NCBI RefSeq assembly: GCF_040049255.1
Contig: NZ_JBDZDR010000006.1
Location: 236,885-300,884, forward strand
Source of the DNA: Pseudaminobacter sp040049255
Lineage (GTDB): Bacteria > Pseudomonadota > Alphaproteobacteria > Rhizobiales > Rhizobiaceae
Direction of reading: 5' to 3'
Length of the DNA: 64,000 bases
Program-made: the position numbers and the translations under genes
Shown: in pieces, positions 25,966 through 35,001 of the stretch
How positions within the stretch are numbered: the first letter of the stretch is position 1
How the letters are laid out: each line of letters opens with the position of its first letter
Notes under the pieces: generated by a model
The model's database searches: none
What the model was told of the DNA's origin: nothing
What the model saw: the letters and a program-made list of their open reading frames with translations, nothing else

Positions 25966-26997
25966 TCAGCATGGACTGTGATTTTGGACCGGGTACTTTG
26001 ATGTGGCATGGACGCTAAGCGAGCCCAAGCATCCCGGGTACTGCTCAAGGAATTCCGTCCGGATCGTGCCGGCGATGCGCGCGTCGAGTTCCTGCAGGCG
26101 CCGAGCAGGCCCGGCATTGCCTGTTTGAAGGGCTATGGCCTCGACAAGCATCTCGCGCGCGGTCGCCAACTCTCCATCGCGGATGTGTCGGTTGGCCCGG
26201 TGGTAGAGGAAGTTGGCTCGCTGCACGGACGAAAAGCCATTGCCAAGGCGCGTGTAGAGCCGGTCGGCCCAGGCGGGATGGCGAGCGATCGCGGTGAGTG
26301 CAACCTGGTAGGCCCGCATGGGGTCTCCAACGCGAACCGCGCGGGCGAGCGTGCAGAGGCCTGGCAAGTCGTCTGCGCGGCAGGCCTCGATAAGCGCCAG
26401 CCCGCGCGCGGTTCCGGCGAAGGCCCGGACAGTGCCATGGCCGGTCATGTGCACCGGGACGAGACGTGTCCCCTGCTGCAGCACCGCGATCCGCTCCGCG
26501 TGCTCGCGGTCGACGGCATGGAATGGATCATGGAAGACATAGGCGCGGCCGGCTGCGTGCTCGGGCGCGATCTCCATGTCTTCATGAAGCGAGGGCGTGA
26601 AGTGGCTCTTGAAGCGGCCGTCGAAGGGGACCGTCCTGGGATCGATGGAGATCTGCGGACAGAAGGCGATTGCAACATCGGCATCAAGGGCCCGGCGGTA
26701 GCGCAGTGCCGCGTAGCCACCCTGGGAGTGGCCGTAGAGGATGCGTTCGGATGCCATCCGCAGGATCGGCGCTGCCGCGATACTGGCCTTCGCCATGCTT
26801 GTCGCCGGGAACCAGTTTGGACGCCGGCTGATGAAACCGAGGGCGGTGATGTCCGCCTTTTCGCAAAACCGCTGCCCCCAGAAGCGGCTGCCGTTTGCCT
26901 GCATCTCCATTTCGTTGAAGGTTGCCAGAACATAGGTAGACGATCCCGGCCTATGAAATACCTCTAGGTTTTCGTCGGAATAGATCAGCAAGTCCAA
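25966..26997 (-). CDS. Alpha/beta-hydrolase-like protein with helical C-terminal part
   Basis: A 343-residue protein with a nucleophile-elbow motif YGHSQGGYAALRY (Ser near residue 95) typical of alpha/beta hydrolases. A later HMTGHGTV could supply the catalytic His. Residues about 210-320 are Ala-rich helices resembling TPR-type repeats (AYQVALTAIARHPAWADRLYTRL, HIRDGELATAREMLVEAIAL). No signal peptide is seen. The start is uncertain: the frame opens with TTG at 26997 and the first ATG (26910) would cut into the fold. Lying between the rfb genes and an exported glycoside-hydrolase-like gene, it may deacylate or modify the polysaccharide or its precursors. Specific function unknown. Confidence 0.55.
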   Translation of the reverse strand: MDLLIYSDENLEVFHRPGSSTYVLATFNEMEMQANGSRFWGQRFCEKADITALGFISRRPNWFPATSMAKASIAAAPILRMASERILYGHSQGGYAALRYRRALDADVAIAFCPQISIDPRTVPFDGRFKSHFTPSLHEDMEIAPEHAAGRAYVFHDPFHAVDREHAERIAVLQQGTRLVPVHMTGHGTVRAFAGTARGLALIEACRADDLPGLCTLARAVRVGDPMRAYQVALTAIARHPAWADRLYTRLGNGFSSVQRANFLYHRANRHIRDGELATAREMLVEAIALQTGNAGPARRLQELDARIAGTIRTEFLEQYPGCLGSLSVHATSKYPVQNHSPC

Positions 26998-27096
26998 CTC
27001 CCGAATATTGGAAATACTCCGGCAATACCGGTTGCCGCTTCACTATATTTTCCGTCTGCAGGAAGAGTGCCTCGCGCAAGGCAACACTGCCCCTGC

Positions 27097-28233
27097 CTAC
27101 TCGGTTCCGGCCGGCGTGACGGCGAGCGCTCCGGCAGGACTTAACCGGCCGCAACGCCATAGGCTGTATGACTGCTCGGTGTCCCAATCGTAGTAGAAGG
27201 CTGCCGTCACCCGCCCTTCATCCATCAGTTGCTGGAAGACGGCGCGCACGGTGCGCACTGCGTCTTCCCGCTTCCGGTCGTCGACGGGGCAGTCGCGTGC
27301 CGTGTTCGCTATCCCCCATTCCGTCACCCAGCAGGGCCGGCCCGCATTGTCCGCCTGGCAGAAGTCGAGAACACCCTTCACCCGGTCGGCGAGGGCTGAA
27401 GCGCGTTTCTGTCCCGGATAGACGTGGATGCCATAGGCATCGACCAGGCTGTCGATGCCCCGTTTGCGCAGCAGCGCAATGACCTCGCCCGGATCGAGGC
27501 GCTCCATGCCTCGCCCGTCGGCCCAGTCGGCACTCAGGTCGGACAGGCCGGCCGACACGATGGCGGCGTCGCTGCTGTGAACGGTGCGCCGCACCTCCTC
27601 GCGGGTGATCTTCAGGGCCTCCACATATTTGTCGAGGCCTTGCTCGAAGGCCGCCCGGCCGGCCAGGTCGGCGATGCTGCGCGGGGTCCGTTCGCCAGGC
27701 TGGCGATAGACAAGGAGATCGCCGTTATAGGCGCTGAAGTTGATCTCGTTTCCGGGCTCGATCGCCTCCAGCCGAATGCCCAGGGCATCGATGCGGCGCA
27801 GTGCGTCGCGCAACCCCATGCGGTACCGGTCGAGATCGAGTTCCGAAAGCCGGTGGACATCCCAGATACGGCCGAAGCCGGTCCGGGGACGAGCCGTCTC
27901 GGGAAAGTAGCTCTTGTTCGTGAGCTGGACCTCGAGAAGGATCCGGATGCCCAGGCGGCTTGCGATCTCGAGGCCCTCGATGCTCTTGTCGACCGGCCGC
28001 GACAGCGAAAGACGGGCGTGCGTGATGCCGTTCGCCGCCATCTCCCCGAGCACCCTGTCCTGGTCGCTTCGCGAGAGCCAGGCAAGGTTCAGGCGGTTGA
28101 TCCCGATGCGGGCGGCCCTGATCTCAGCGGCATGAGCGAGCGGCGCCTGGGCGAAGCCCAAGAGCGCCAGCAACATGCCGGGCAGAAGCCTGCCTGGCCT
28201 TGTCCTCCTGGCCCTGAAGCTAGAGGCCGACAT
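27097..28233 (-). CDS. Exported glycoside-hydrolase-like (TIM-barrel) protein
   Basis: A 378-residue protein with a signal peptide (RLLPGMLLALLGFAQAPLAHA before AEIRAARIG). The body resembles clan-A glycoside hydrolases: a conserved Asn-Glu pair in AIEPGNEINFSAYNG (putative acid/base) and a second Glu in CWVTEWGIAN (putative nucleophile) near residues 175 and 310. The ATG at 28233 overlaps the preceding gene by 14 bp and has a weak Shine-Dalgarno. The open frame to 28320 is antisense noise. Inside an exopolysaccharide operon such an enzyme could trim or release the polymer in the periplasm. Substrate and activity are inferred. Confidence 0.7.
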   Translation of the reverse strand: MSASSFRARRTRPGRLLPGMLLALLGFAQAPLAHAAEIRAARIGINRLNLAWLSRSDQDRVLGEMAANGITHARLSLSRPVDKSIEGLEIASRLGIRILLEVQLTNKSYFPETARPRTGFGRIWDVHRLSELDLDRYRMGLRDALRRIDALGIRLEAIEPGNEINFSAYNGDLLVYRQPGERTPRSIADLAGRAAFEQGLDKYVEALKITREEVRRTVHSSDAAIVSAGLSDLSADWADGRGMERLDPGEVIALLRKRGIDSLVDAYGIHVYPGQKRASALADRVKGVLDFCQADNAGRPCWVTEWGIANTARDCPVDDRKREDAVRTVRAVFQQLMDEGRVTAAFYYDWDTEQSYSLWRCGRLSPAGALAVTPAGTE

Positions 28234-29392
28234 GGCTGAGTGCGCTGCGGAAGTTGGCTTCGCAGGCCGAGTACCGGTCGGTGACGGCTTGCGTGTCGAT
28301 CTTGGACAGGAAGTTGGCAAGATAGGCCTTCTTGTCGGCCTCGCGGTTCCACGTCGCCGCTTCCATGTAAGGGAAGCCGACGAATTCCAGCATTTCCCGC
28401 ATGCGGTCGTCGACAGCTATCATGAGTGCCGGCACGCCAGCCTGCATGCCGATGATGCAGCCATGGAACCGGCGGCCGAAGCAGAGCTCACGGGAGGCGA
28501 TCCAGCTTCGCCACTGGTTCGTGTCGAAGAAGACCACGAGCTCATGGTCCCTCTGCCACTTTTCGGAATGCTTGTAGGAGGTCGCTCCGGTGATGCGGCC
28601 GCTGGCCTTGTCATAGACAGGCGCATGATCGTCGGCGGTCAAGGACAGGTTGTAGGCGATCACCTCGTCCTGCACGACATAGCTTGCGACGCTCGTCGGC
28701 TTCAGAAGCGCATGAGCGTCAACAATCGTATCGGCAACGCTGCCGAGATACCCTCCGAAGGCGATCTTCTGCGCGTGCGCCAGCTCAGGGTTGGCGAGGG
28801 CCGTGAGGGAGCGCTGCATCCCCGCCGGGTTGAAATAGAGCGACGGACAGCCGGTCGGCTTCACAAACTTCATGCCCTGCTCCCTCAGGAACTCGGCAGT
28901 GAAATAGCCGCGGGTCAGGAAGAAGCTCTCCTTGCGCCTCAGGACATCGAGGAATTTGAGGGTGCCGGCGGGCAGGTTCTCCCTGAGGCCTTCCTTGCGC
29001 TGGATACCGATGCCCATGACCACGACCGGCATGTTCAGCTTCTCGAACACTTCCGCTTCCAGGTCGGCGGAATAGCCGGGCCGCAGCAGATTGGCCGAGG
29101 CGAAGACGCAGATGTCGAACTCCTGGTTCAGGCGCTCGTAGACGTCCTCCGAACCGCAGCTGCGGGCAAGGTGCCAGAATGGCACGTAAGTGACGTCATG
29201 CGCCTTCAGGCTGTAGGCCGCGCCCTCCCCGATCAGGTAGTTGCCGGTGTTGGCTATCTTCCTGACCTGCTCGATCAGCTCCGCCTTGGTGTGGATGTCG
29301 TCGAAATAGGGCCTGTGGCGAACCTCCGTCCCGGATACGCTCGCCACGGTTCGCTGCAGATATGACGGAATGCCCGTAAGCAGGATGCGCAT
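28220..29392 (-). CDS. Polysaccharide pyruvyl transferase family protein
   Basis: A 390-residue protein of the PS_pyruv_trans family, whose members add ketal pyruvate from phosphoenolpyruvate to sugars. Seen: GNYLIGEGAAYSL near the N-terminus, TGCPSLYF, and the C-terminal hallmark FGRRFHGCIIGMQAGVPALMIAVDDR. The start at 29392 follows AAGGA; the frame extends upstream but overlaps the paralogue at 29439. The two tandem genes are clearly duplicates. The catalytic role of each copy in this cluster is not proven. Confidence 0.8.
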   Translation of the reverse strand: MRILLTGIPSYLQRTVASVSGTEVRHRPYFDDIHTKAELIEQVRKIANTGNYLIGEGAAYSLKAHDVTYVPFWHLARSCGSEDVYERLNQEFDICVFASANLLRPGYSADLEAEVFEKLNMPVVVMGIGIQRKEGLRENLPAGTLKFLDVLRRKESFFLTRGYFTAEFLREQGMKFVKPTGCPSLYFNPAGMQRSLTALANPELAHAQKIAFGGYLGSVADTIVDAHALLKPTSVASYVVQDEVIAYNLSLTADDHAPVYDKASGRITGATSYKHSEKWQRDHELVVFFDTNQWRSWIASRELCFGRRFHGCIIGMQAGVPALMIAVDDRMREMLEFVGFPYMEAATWNREADKKAYLANFLSKIDTQAVTDRYSACEANFRSALSHVGL

Positions 29393-29438
29393 GATATTCC
29401 TTGAATTTTTGCCTGAGACCTTGGATGTCGGCGAGCGG

Positions 29439-30617
29439 CTACTGCCCGATGCCGATCTCGCGCAGCGCCGTGCGGAAGTTCCGCTCGCGATCGGAGTAGC
29501 GGTCGACCAATTCGGACGCGTTGAGGCCGGCCAGATGATCCGCAACGAACTCGGCCCGGTTCTCGGCCTTGTCGAGGTCGGTCGCGTCGACAGCCGGCAA
29601 GCCGGTGAAGCCCAGCATCTCGCGCATGCGGTCGTCCACCGCGACCATGAGGCTCGGCACCCCCGCCTGCATGGCAATGATCGAGCCGTGGAAACGCCGC
29701 CCGAAATTGAAGTCCATCGACGAGGCCCAGGCGCGCCACTGGTTCGTGTCGAAGAAGGTGCGCACTTCGAACGGGTTCTTGAGCCGCTCGGTGCCCGGAT
29801 AGGCGACGTCGCCGATCATCGTTCCGGAGGCTGAGTCATAGACGCGCCCTTCGGCATTCGGCTCCACCCGCATGTCGAAGTGAAGGAACTCGTCCTGGAC
29901 GACATATTGGGGCACTAAATCCTGCGGGTTCAGGGCATTGGCGTCGAGAATCGCATCCTGGTTGCCGCCGAGATAGCCGGAGAAGATGGTCCGCGCCTTG
30001 CCGACCTGTACGGAGGGTAGCTTCTTCAGCGCCCGGCGCATGTTGTCCGGCATGAAATACACCGACGGGCAGCCGGTCGGCTGCACGGACGAAAAGCCCT
30101 GGTCCTTGAGGAAGCCGCTGGTCTCGAAACCGCGCGTCAGGAAATAGTGCTCGCGCTCCTTGAGGATGCCCAAGAGCCGCTTCGTGCCCTCCGGCAGCGC
30201 ATTTTCGAGATCCTTGCGGTTCTGCTGACCGATGCCAAGCATGACGATCGGCATCTTGAGCTTGCCCAGCACATCGGCTTCCGCATCGGCGGAGAGCCCC
30301 TTGCGCAACAGGTTTGCGCAGGTGAAGACGCAGATGTCGAAGTTGGAATTGAACTGCTCGAACCCATCCCCGTTGCGGCTGCAATTGTAGAGATGCCAGA
30401 AGGGGATCTGCTGTGCGTGGGGCGCAAGCGCACGCAAGGCCCCCTCGCCGATCAGATAATTGCCGGTATTGCTGATGTTTCGCAGTTCCTGGAGGAACTC
30501 GTCCTTCGTCTCGGGTTGCTTCTGCCGTTCCGAATAGGAGACGGCCAATCCGTTGGCGCCGTTCGCAAGACGCGCGTAGTGGCCAGGAATGCCCGTCACG
30601 AGGATCCTTGGACGCAT
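29439..30617 (-). CDS. Polysaccharide pyruvyl transferase family protein
   Basis: A 392-residue paralogue of the next gene (28220-29392): GNYLIGEGALRAL, TGCPSVYFMP, and FGRRFHGSIIAMQAGVPSLMVAVDDRMREML align along the whole length. It lies 41 bp after the bifunctional glycosyltransferase. It probably transfers pyruvate to a sugar in the growing repeat unit, as expected for a succinoglycan- or galactoglucan-like polymer; the target sugar is unknown. Confidence 0.8.
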   Translation of the reverse strand: MRPRILVTGIPGHYARLANGANGLAVSYSERQKQPETKDEFLQELRNISNTGNYLIGEGALRALAPHAQQIPFWHLYNCSRNGDGFEQFNSNFDICVFTCANLLRKGLSADAEADVLGKLKMPIVMLGIGQQNRKDLENALPEGTKRLLGILKEREHYFLTRGFETSGFLKDQGFSSVQPTGCPSVYFMPDNMRRALKKLPSVQVGKARTIFSGYLGGNQDAILDANALNPQDLVPQYVVQDEFLHFDMRVEPNAEGRVYDSASGTMIGDVAYPGTERLKNPFEVRTFFDTNQWRAWASSMDFNFGRRFHGSIIAMQAGVPSLMVAVDDRMREMLGFTGLPAVDATDLDKAENRAEFVADHLAGLNASELVDRYSDRERNFRTALREIGIGQ

Positions 30618-30658
30618 ACAACTAGACCTTTCTGCTTGCTAGAACTGGTGGAAGCCCT

Positions 30659-33331
30659 TCAGCCGGCCGCCGCGACCTCTGCGTCGGACGCCTCGCGCCG
30701 GCGCATGACCGCGGCACGCGACAGCGATGAATTGCTCACCGCGCCATCGCACCAGCCGAGGAATTCCGAAAACGAGCTCGTCCACGATCGGCGCGCCGCC
30801 GAGTCGAGGCAGCCTTCCATGAGCGGAGCGAGCTTGCGGCGATCGCGGGCGACCTCTTCGATGACACCGGCCATCTGCCGCACCACCTGGGAATCGACCT
30901 CGGCATCGATGAGGATGCCGTCTTCGCCATGGGTGATGAGTTCGCCCACGGCGCCAACGCCGGTGGCGATGGGAACGCAGCCGAGCTGCTGCGCTTCTGC
31001 GATCATCAATGGAGCGCCTTCCCAGCGCGAGGGCATGACCAGCACGTCCGCCCAGCCCAGCGCCTTGATCAGTTCCTTGCTGGCAAAGACCGGGGGATGC
31101 ACGTCGACGCCGAGGTCCTTCAGCTGCTCCGTCCAGGAAACGGCGGAATCGGCAAGGATCTCGCCTCCGATCGCCCGTATGTCGACAGGGACGTGCCCGG
31201 CGTGCAGCTCGGCGATTGTCGCGGCCAGGCGGTCGATGCCCTTCTGCTGGTCGAACCGTCCCATGTAGAGGAGCCGCAGCCGGTCGTCCTTCCGTTCCAT
31301 CCTCCGTGCGGACAGCACTTCGGCAAGCGCCTTGGGGGGCACCGTAAAACTCGCGCCATTGGGCACGGCGAAGACCTTTTCGAGGGGGACACCGAAGCTT
31401 CGCAGGTAGATCTTGAGCTGCTCCGAGCAGGTCAGGAACGCGTCGTAGCAATGCTCATGGGCGATTGCCGCGAAAGGTTGGCCGGCCGGCCGTTTGAATG
31501 AGGTGTTGTCGACGACGTGGAGATAGCAGACCGTGCGCGCGCCCTCCGAGCGCAGCCGTGCAATCAGCGGATGGACCGACATCACGTGGTTGTTGATGAT
31601 CAGGTCGAAGCCCGAGAGCTGCCCCTTCAGAGCGCCCCAGTCGGCCTCGTGGTGCTCGGCGATGAAGTCCTGGCCGAGAAACTGGCCCGAGCCTCCCCAG
31701 GCCGGAATGCCCTCGCTCCAGAAATGGATGTGATCGAAGCTCGCATCGAATTCGTCGATGACGTCCATGCGCTGCGTGCCGAGCACGAAGAGGTGGGTCT
31801 CGTACCCGGCCCTCTTCAGCTCGCGCGCGGCCGCATAGACCACCTTCTCGGCGCCGCCGAACGAAGCATTGGGGACGAGCAGGGCCGCCGTGCGCTTGCC
31901 GTCGCTGTGGCCAAGCGGCAGGACGGGCGAGCCGCCGATCTCCTGCCGCAGCGACTTGTACAGATCCGCAAAAGGCACGAGCCGGGCTGGCCGCCACGTC
32001 CAGCGCCCGCCCGCAGTCCGGCGCAGCGGGCTCGTGGCAATGGCGTTGATGCAGTTTATCATCACCTGCTGGGGCGTGATCCGCGACCGCCGCGGCAGGT
32101 TCCGCGGGAATGGGAACCGCACCTTCAGGATGGCCGAAGTAGGCCAGATCTGCTCGTTGCCGATCGAGGCGAACCAGTCCAGGGCATTGTTCTGGATCAC
32201 CTCGCGAACAAGCGACGTGGGAATGAAGATGAGGTCTGCCGACGCGGCTTGCGATGCCCCCGACTCCAGCAACATTGGTTCGATCTTGCGCTGCGTCGCG
32301 TCGTTGCCGAGCTGGACGAAAACGATATTCGCCTTCTCGCTCAGGCGCTCCAGGTGGCAAAGCACGTTGGGCAGCATGCGCGACCGCCGCAAGAGGTCGA
32401 GCGTCGCGCCGCTGCCCGCCATCAGGAAAGGCGGGAAGTGGACATTGTCCGGCTCACCGATGCTGGCCCAGAAATCCGGGATGATGTCATCGAGGCGAAG
32501 CATCTTCGGCGGCTTGGTGGGGTCGGTGAAGAACGAGATGGCGGCATCTTCGGTCCGCGCGAAGAGATAGCGCGGGCACTCCTCATGCTCGAACTCGACA
32601 AGCATCGGGCGCTGGAACAAGGCCTTGTGGCGCTTCCTGAGGAAGCTGACGGACGTGGCACGTTCGCGATTGGCTTCCTTGAAGCGGCTTTCCGCCCGCA
32701 GCCGATATTCGAAGGTCGTGTCGTGCGATGGGACGCCGACGAAGCCCTGCTCGATGCAGGAAAGCCAGAACTCCCAGTCCTCGAACCCGTTCTGCCGGTC
32801 GTCGTTGAAGCGCACGCCGTCCCGGAAGACGTCGATGGAGATCATCGAGCCGGTGTCGCAAATGTTGTCGGTGATGCAGTGGACAAGCCGCGAATAGCGG
32901 TTGCCGTAGTGCGCGCGCCAGTTCACCGAGAAGGTGTCGATATTGGTGTAGACCCAGCCGCAGCCGCTCGAGAGAAGCTGCTGGTACAGGGTTTCGATGG
33001 TGCCCGGCAGGACCCTGTTGTCGGCATCGAGCAGATAGACTGCCTTGGCCTCCGGCAGGTTTTCGAGCACGTAGTCGATCGCGCGATTGCGCGCCCCGCC
33101 CGGTCCGGCATTCGGGCCGAACACCACATGCAGGTCAGGATACCTGGCGGCATAAAGCAGCAGCAGGTCGAAGGCCTCGTGCCGCGGGTCGCCGTCGACG
33201 GACACGACAATGGCAATCCTGCAGTTGGAAGCCGTCGAAGCAAGGACGGATTCCAGCGCTTCCAGGGCCAGCGCCGCATGGCCGTAAAGCGGCATCGCCA
33301 CCGCGATCAGATCGTCTTTACTGGCGGACAT
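30659..33331 (-). CDS. Bifunctional glycosyltransferase (GT2 N-terminal, GT4 C-terminal)
   Basis: An 890-residue cytoplasmic enzyme. Residues about 8-240 are a GT2/GT-A domain (IAVAMPLYGHAALALEALESVL, NAGPGGARNRAI, YLLDADNRVLPG with the DxD-like motif). Residues about 490-860 are a GT4/GT-B domain (SFGGAEKVVYAAARELKRAGY, MGRFDQQKGIDRL, PSRWEGAPLMIAEAQQLG with the EX7E region). A middle ~200 residues are unassigned. The ATG at 33331 has GGGGGAGG 7 bp upstream and overlaps the previous gene by 14 bp. It probably adds two sugars in polymer assembly. S. meliloti ExpA2 is remembered as a similar two-domain enzyme. Confidence 0.85.
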   Translation of the reverse strand: MSASKDDLIAVAMPLYGHAALALEALESVLASTASNCRIAIVVSVDGDPRHEAFDLLLLYAARYPDLHVVFGPNAGPGGARNRAIDYVLENLPEAKAVYLLDADNRVLPGTIETLYQQLLSSGCGWVYTNIDTFSVNWRAHYGNRYSRLVHCITDNICDTGSMISIDVFRDGVRFNDDRQNGFEDWEFWLSCIEQGFVGVPSHDTTFEYRLRAESRFKEANRERATSVSFLRKRHKALFQRPMLVEFEHEECPRYLFARTEDAAISFFTDPTKPPKMLRLDDIIPDFWASIGEPDNVHFPPFLMAGSGATLDLLRRSRMLPNVLCHLERLSEKANIVFVQLGNDATQRKIEPMLLESGASQAASADLIFIPTSLVREVIQNNALDWFASIGNEQIWPTSAILKVRFPFPRNLPRRSRITPQQVMINCINAIATSPLRRTAGGRWTWRPARLVPFADLYKSLRQEIGGSPVLPLGHSDGKRTAALLVPNASFGGAEKVVYAAARELKRAGYETHLFVLGTQRMDVIDEFDASFDHIHFWSEGIPAWGGSGQFLGQDFIAEHHEADWGALKGQLSGFDLIINNHVMSVHPLIARLRSEGARTVCYLHVVDNTSFKRPAGQPFAAIAHEHCYDAFLTCSEQLKIYLRSFGVPLEKVFAVPNGASFTVPPKALAEVLSARRMERKDDRLRLLYMGRFDQQKGIDRLAATIAELHAGHVPVDIRAIGGEILADSAVSWTEQLKDLGVDVHPPVFASKELIKALGWADVLVMPSRWEGAPLMIAEAQQLGCVPIATGVGAVGELITHGEDGILIDAEVDSQVVRQMAGVIEEVARDRRKLAPLMEGCLDSAARRSWTSSFSEFLGWCDGAVSNSSLSRAAVMRRREASDAEVAAAG

Positions 33332-34796
33332 TGGCCGCCTCCCCCGACTGCTTGACCAGTCGGAAGCCCGACACCTTGAGCCAGGAGAAATCGACTGAAT
33401 CGGTGACGGCACGGCTCAGGATCATGAGATCCATGGGCGCGCGCACCGGCTCGTCCATCTGGATATTGATGTTGATCGCCCGATCGGGGCCGACCTCACG
33501 CCAGCCGCTGAAGAAGGCCGACGGTTTTGCCGAGCCCGTGCGCACCAACTCCGCCACCTCGGACCGTGCGTTGGAATTGGCCGGGGCGAGCAGGAAACTG
33601 ACAGCCGCCGGAGCTCCTTCCGGATGGTCGATCACGGCGCTCGCCGAGAACGAAATGGTTCCGGGCTCGACTGCGCGGCTGACGGCGCCGGCGGAAATTC
33701 CGCTCTGCAGCGGATGACACACCACCGCGTGCTCGTGCTCGAGGAAGCGGACGGTCTGGAACTCGGGCACGACCGGCGAGACAGAAACATCGACGATTCG
33801 GCTCAGCAGGTCCGGCGCCAGGCGGTAGTCTTCGATGAACTGGCCGTCGAGCAGCTCGGTGGGCGCGATCATGTTGGGTATTCGGGTTGGCCTGACGCCG
33901 GGCAGTCCCGTAAACACGCGGAATGCCAGCGGCCTGAGATCCAGGTCGGGATGCGAGACTTCCGACCGCGCCGTGTAGCGCTCGCTGGCAATCGGGAAGC
34001 CGAGCGACAGCCCCACCGTCTCGGGACCCGTGGTCGACACCCGCAGCCGCAATGTCTTCGCCCCAGATCCGCATGCCCGCGGCAGCGAGAAGAAATTCCA
34101 GTTCGAGACGAGCTTTGAAGCGGGGACGCTCCACTCGGCGACGCCCTCGCGACTCTCGACATAGCTCAGCGTGACGACGAGCACGGCGCCGTCCTTCGGA
34201 ACCGAATTGAGATGGAGGGCGACGCCGGCCACGCCCCGGCTGGAGACCGGCAGAAGCTGCTCGACATAGGCGCTCGACAGCAACTGTCCGATGCCCTCGT
34301 CCTTTGGGTCGACATGGGGATCGTGCCCGAAAACTTCCGCCACGGGCTCCCAGTTGTGCGTCTGAAACGCGTCTTCGAGCGCGCGGTAGTTTTCGAACAG
34401 CACTTCGCGCTCCCGGCGAAGCATGGCCAGTTCCGAGGTCATCGAGGTGGCGAACCGGGACAGCCGCTCCAGGCCGCCCTCGGCAAGCGTACGGATGAGC
34501 GCGCACATCTCGGCGCCGTTTCGCGCATCGAGCCGCTGGACGGGGACTTCCGGCACCGTGGCAAGCCGTCGGAGCGAGACGAGAGAATCCCTCAAATCAG
34601 CTTCAGCTTCCTCCGAAAAGGCGACGCCAAGGAGAGGAAAGCTGTTCTTCAGGGTCGGTTGCGAACGTGCGCCGCCGCCAAGAAAGACGACCAGATGTTC
34701 AATTCCGGCCTTTTCAATATTGGCCCGGTCAATATCTGACGCGGCAATCAGCTTTATACTTGTCGTCGACTGCTTCCCGCCAGAAGACATCAACAT
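33318..34796 (-). CDS. Conserved protein of exopolysaccharide cluster, unknown function
   Basis: A 492-residue protein with no motif I recognise. The first ~100 residues have alternating strands and helices (IKLIAASDIDRANIEKAGIEHLVVFLGGG), then a helical part (MTSELAMLRREREVLFENYRALEDAF) that could be coiled coil. The last 300 residues are strand-rich, like beta-sandwich domains. No signal peptide or membrane helix is seen. It is the first gene of the leftward operon, and the MarR-type palindrome lies about 150 bp upstream (34947-34969). The position matches expA1/wgaA in the S. meliloti locus, also of unknown function. The start could be ATG 34796 or 34790. Confidence 0.7.
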   Translation of the reverse strand: MLMSSGGKQSTTSIKLIAASDIDRANIEKAGIEHLVVFLGGGARSQPTLKNSFPLLGVAFSEEAEADLRDSLVSLRRLATVPEVPVQRLDARNGAEMCALIRTLAEGGLERLSRFATSMTSELAMLRREREVLFENYRALEDAFQTHNWEPVAEVFGHDPHVDPKDEGIGQLLSSAYVEQLLPVSSRGVAGVALHLNSVPKDGAVLVVTLSYVESREGVAEWSVPASKLVSNWNFFSLPRACGSGAKTLRLRVSTTGPETVGLSLGFPIASERYTARSEVSHPDLDLRPLAFRVFTGLPGVRPTRIPNMIAPTELLDGQFIEDYRLAPDLLSRIVDVSVSPVVPEFQTVRFLEHEHAVVCHPLQSGISAGAVSRAVEPGTISFSASAVIDHPEGAPAAVSFLLAPANSNARSEVAELVRTGSAKPSAFFSGWREVGPDRAININIQMDEPVRAPMDLMILSRAVTDSVDFSWLKVSGFRLVKQSGEAANVRQ

Positions 34797-34946
34797 TTTC
34801 ACGCAAATCCTTGAAACAGCATTACACGTTGAAACTATTAGTTGGCAATCGATCGCGATAATGCCTTGGAAATCCACTCCAATGGACACGTATCAATAAA
34901 TATATCGCGAGACAACAACAAAAGCGCCGAAATAAATTCGGCCAAC

Positions 34947-34969
34947 TATACTTAAAAATTTGAAGTAAT
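34947..34969. promoter_or_regulatory. MarR-type operator, leftward exopolysaccharide operon
   Basis: Twenty of 23 bases match the perfect palindrome at 36855-36877: the right half is TTTGAAGTAAT and the left half TATACTTAAAA. It lies in the 34797-35001 intergenic region, upstream of the long leftward operon. A binding site for the cluster's MarR regulator is inferred. Confidence 0.65.
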
Positions 34970-35001
34970 ATTCGCGCAATCTGCGCTTGACCGGCGGGAA
35001 T

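Noticed and set aside
31517..33355. Plus-strand open frame of 612 codons opposite the two-domain glycosyltransferase
   Set aside because: The minus-strand protein has full GT2 and GT4 motifs and a perfect ribosome binding site; the antisense product has none.
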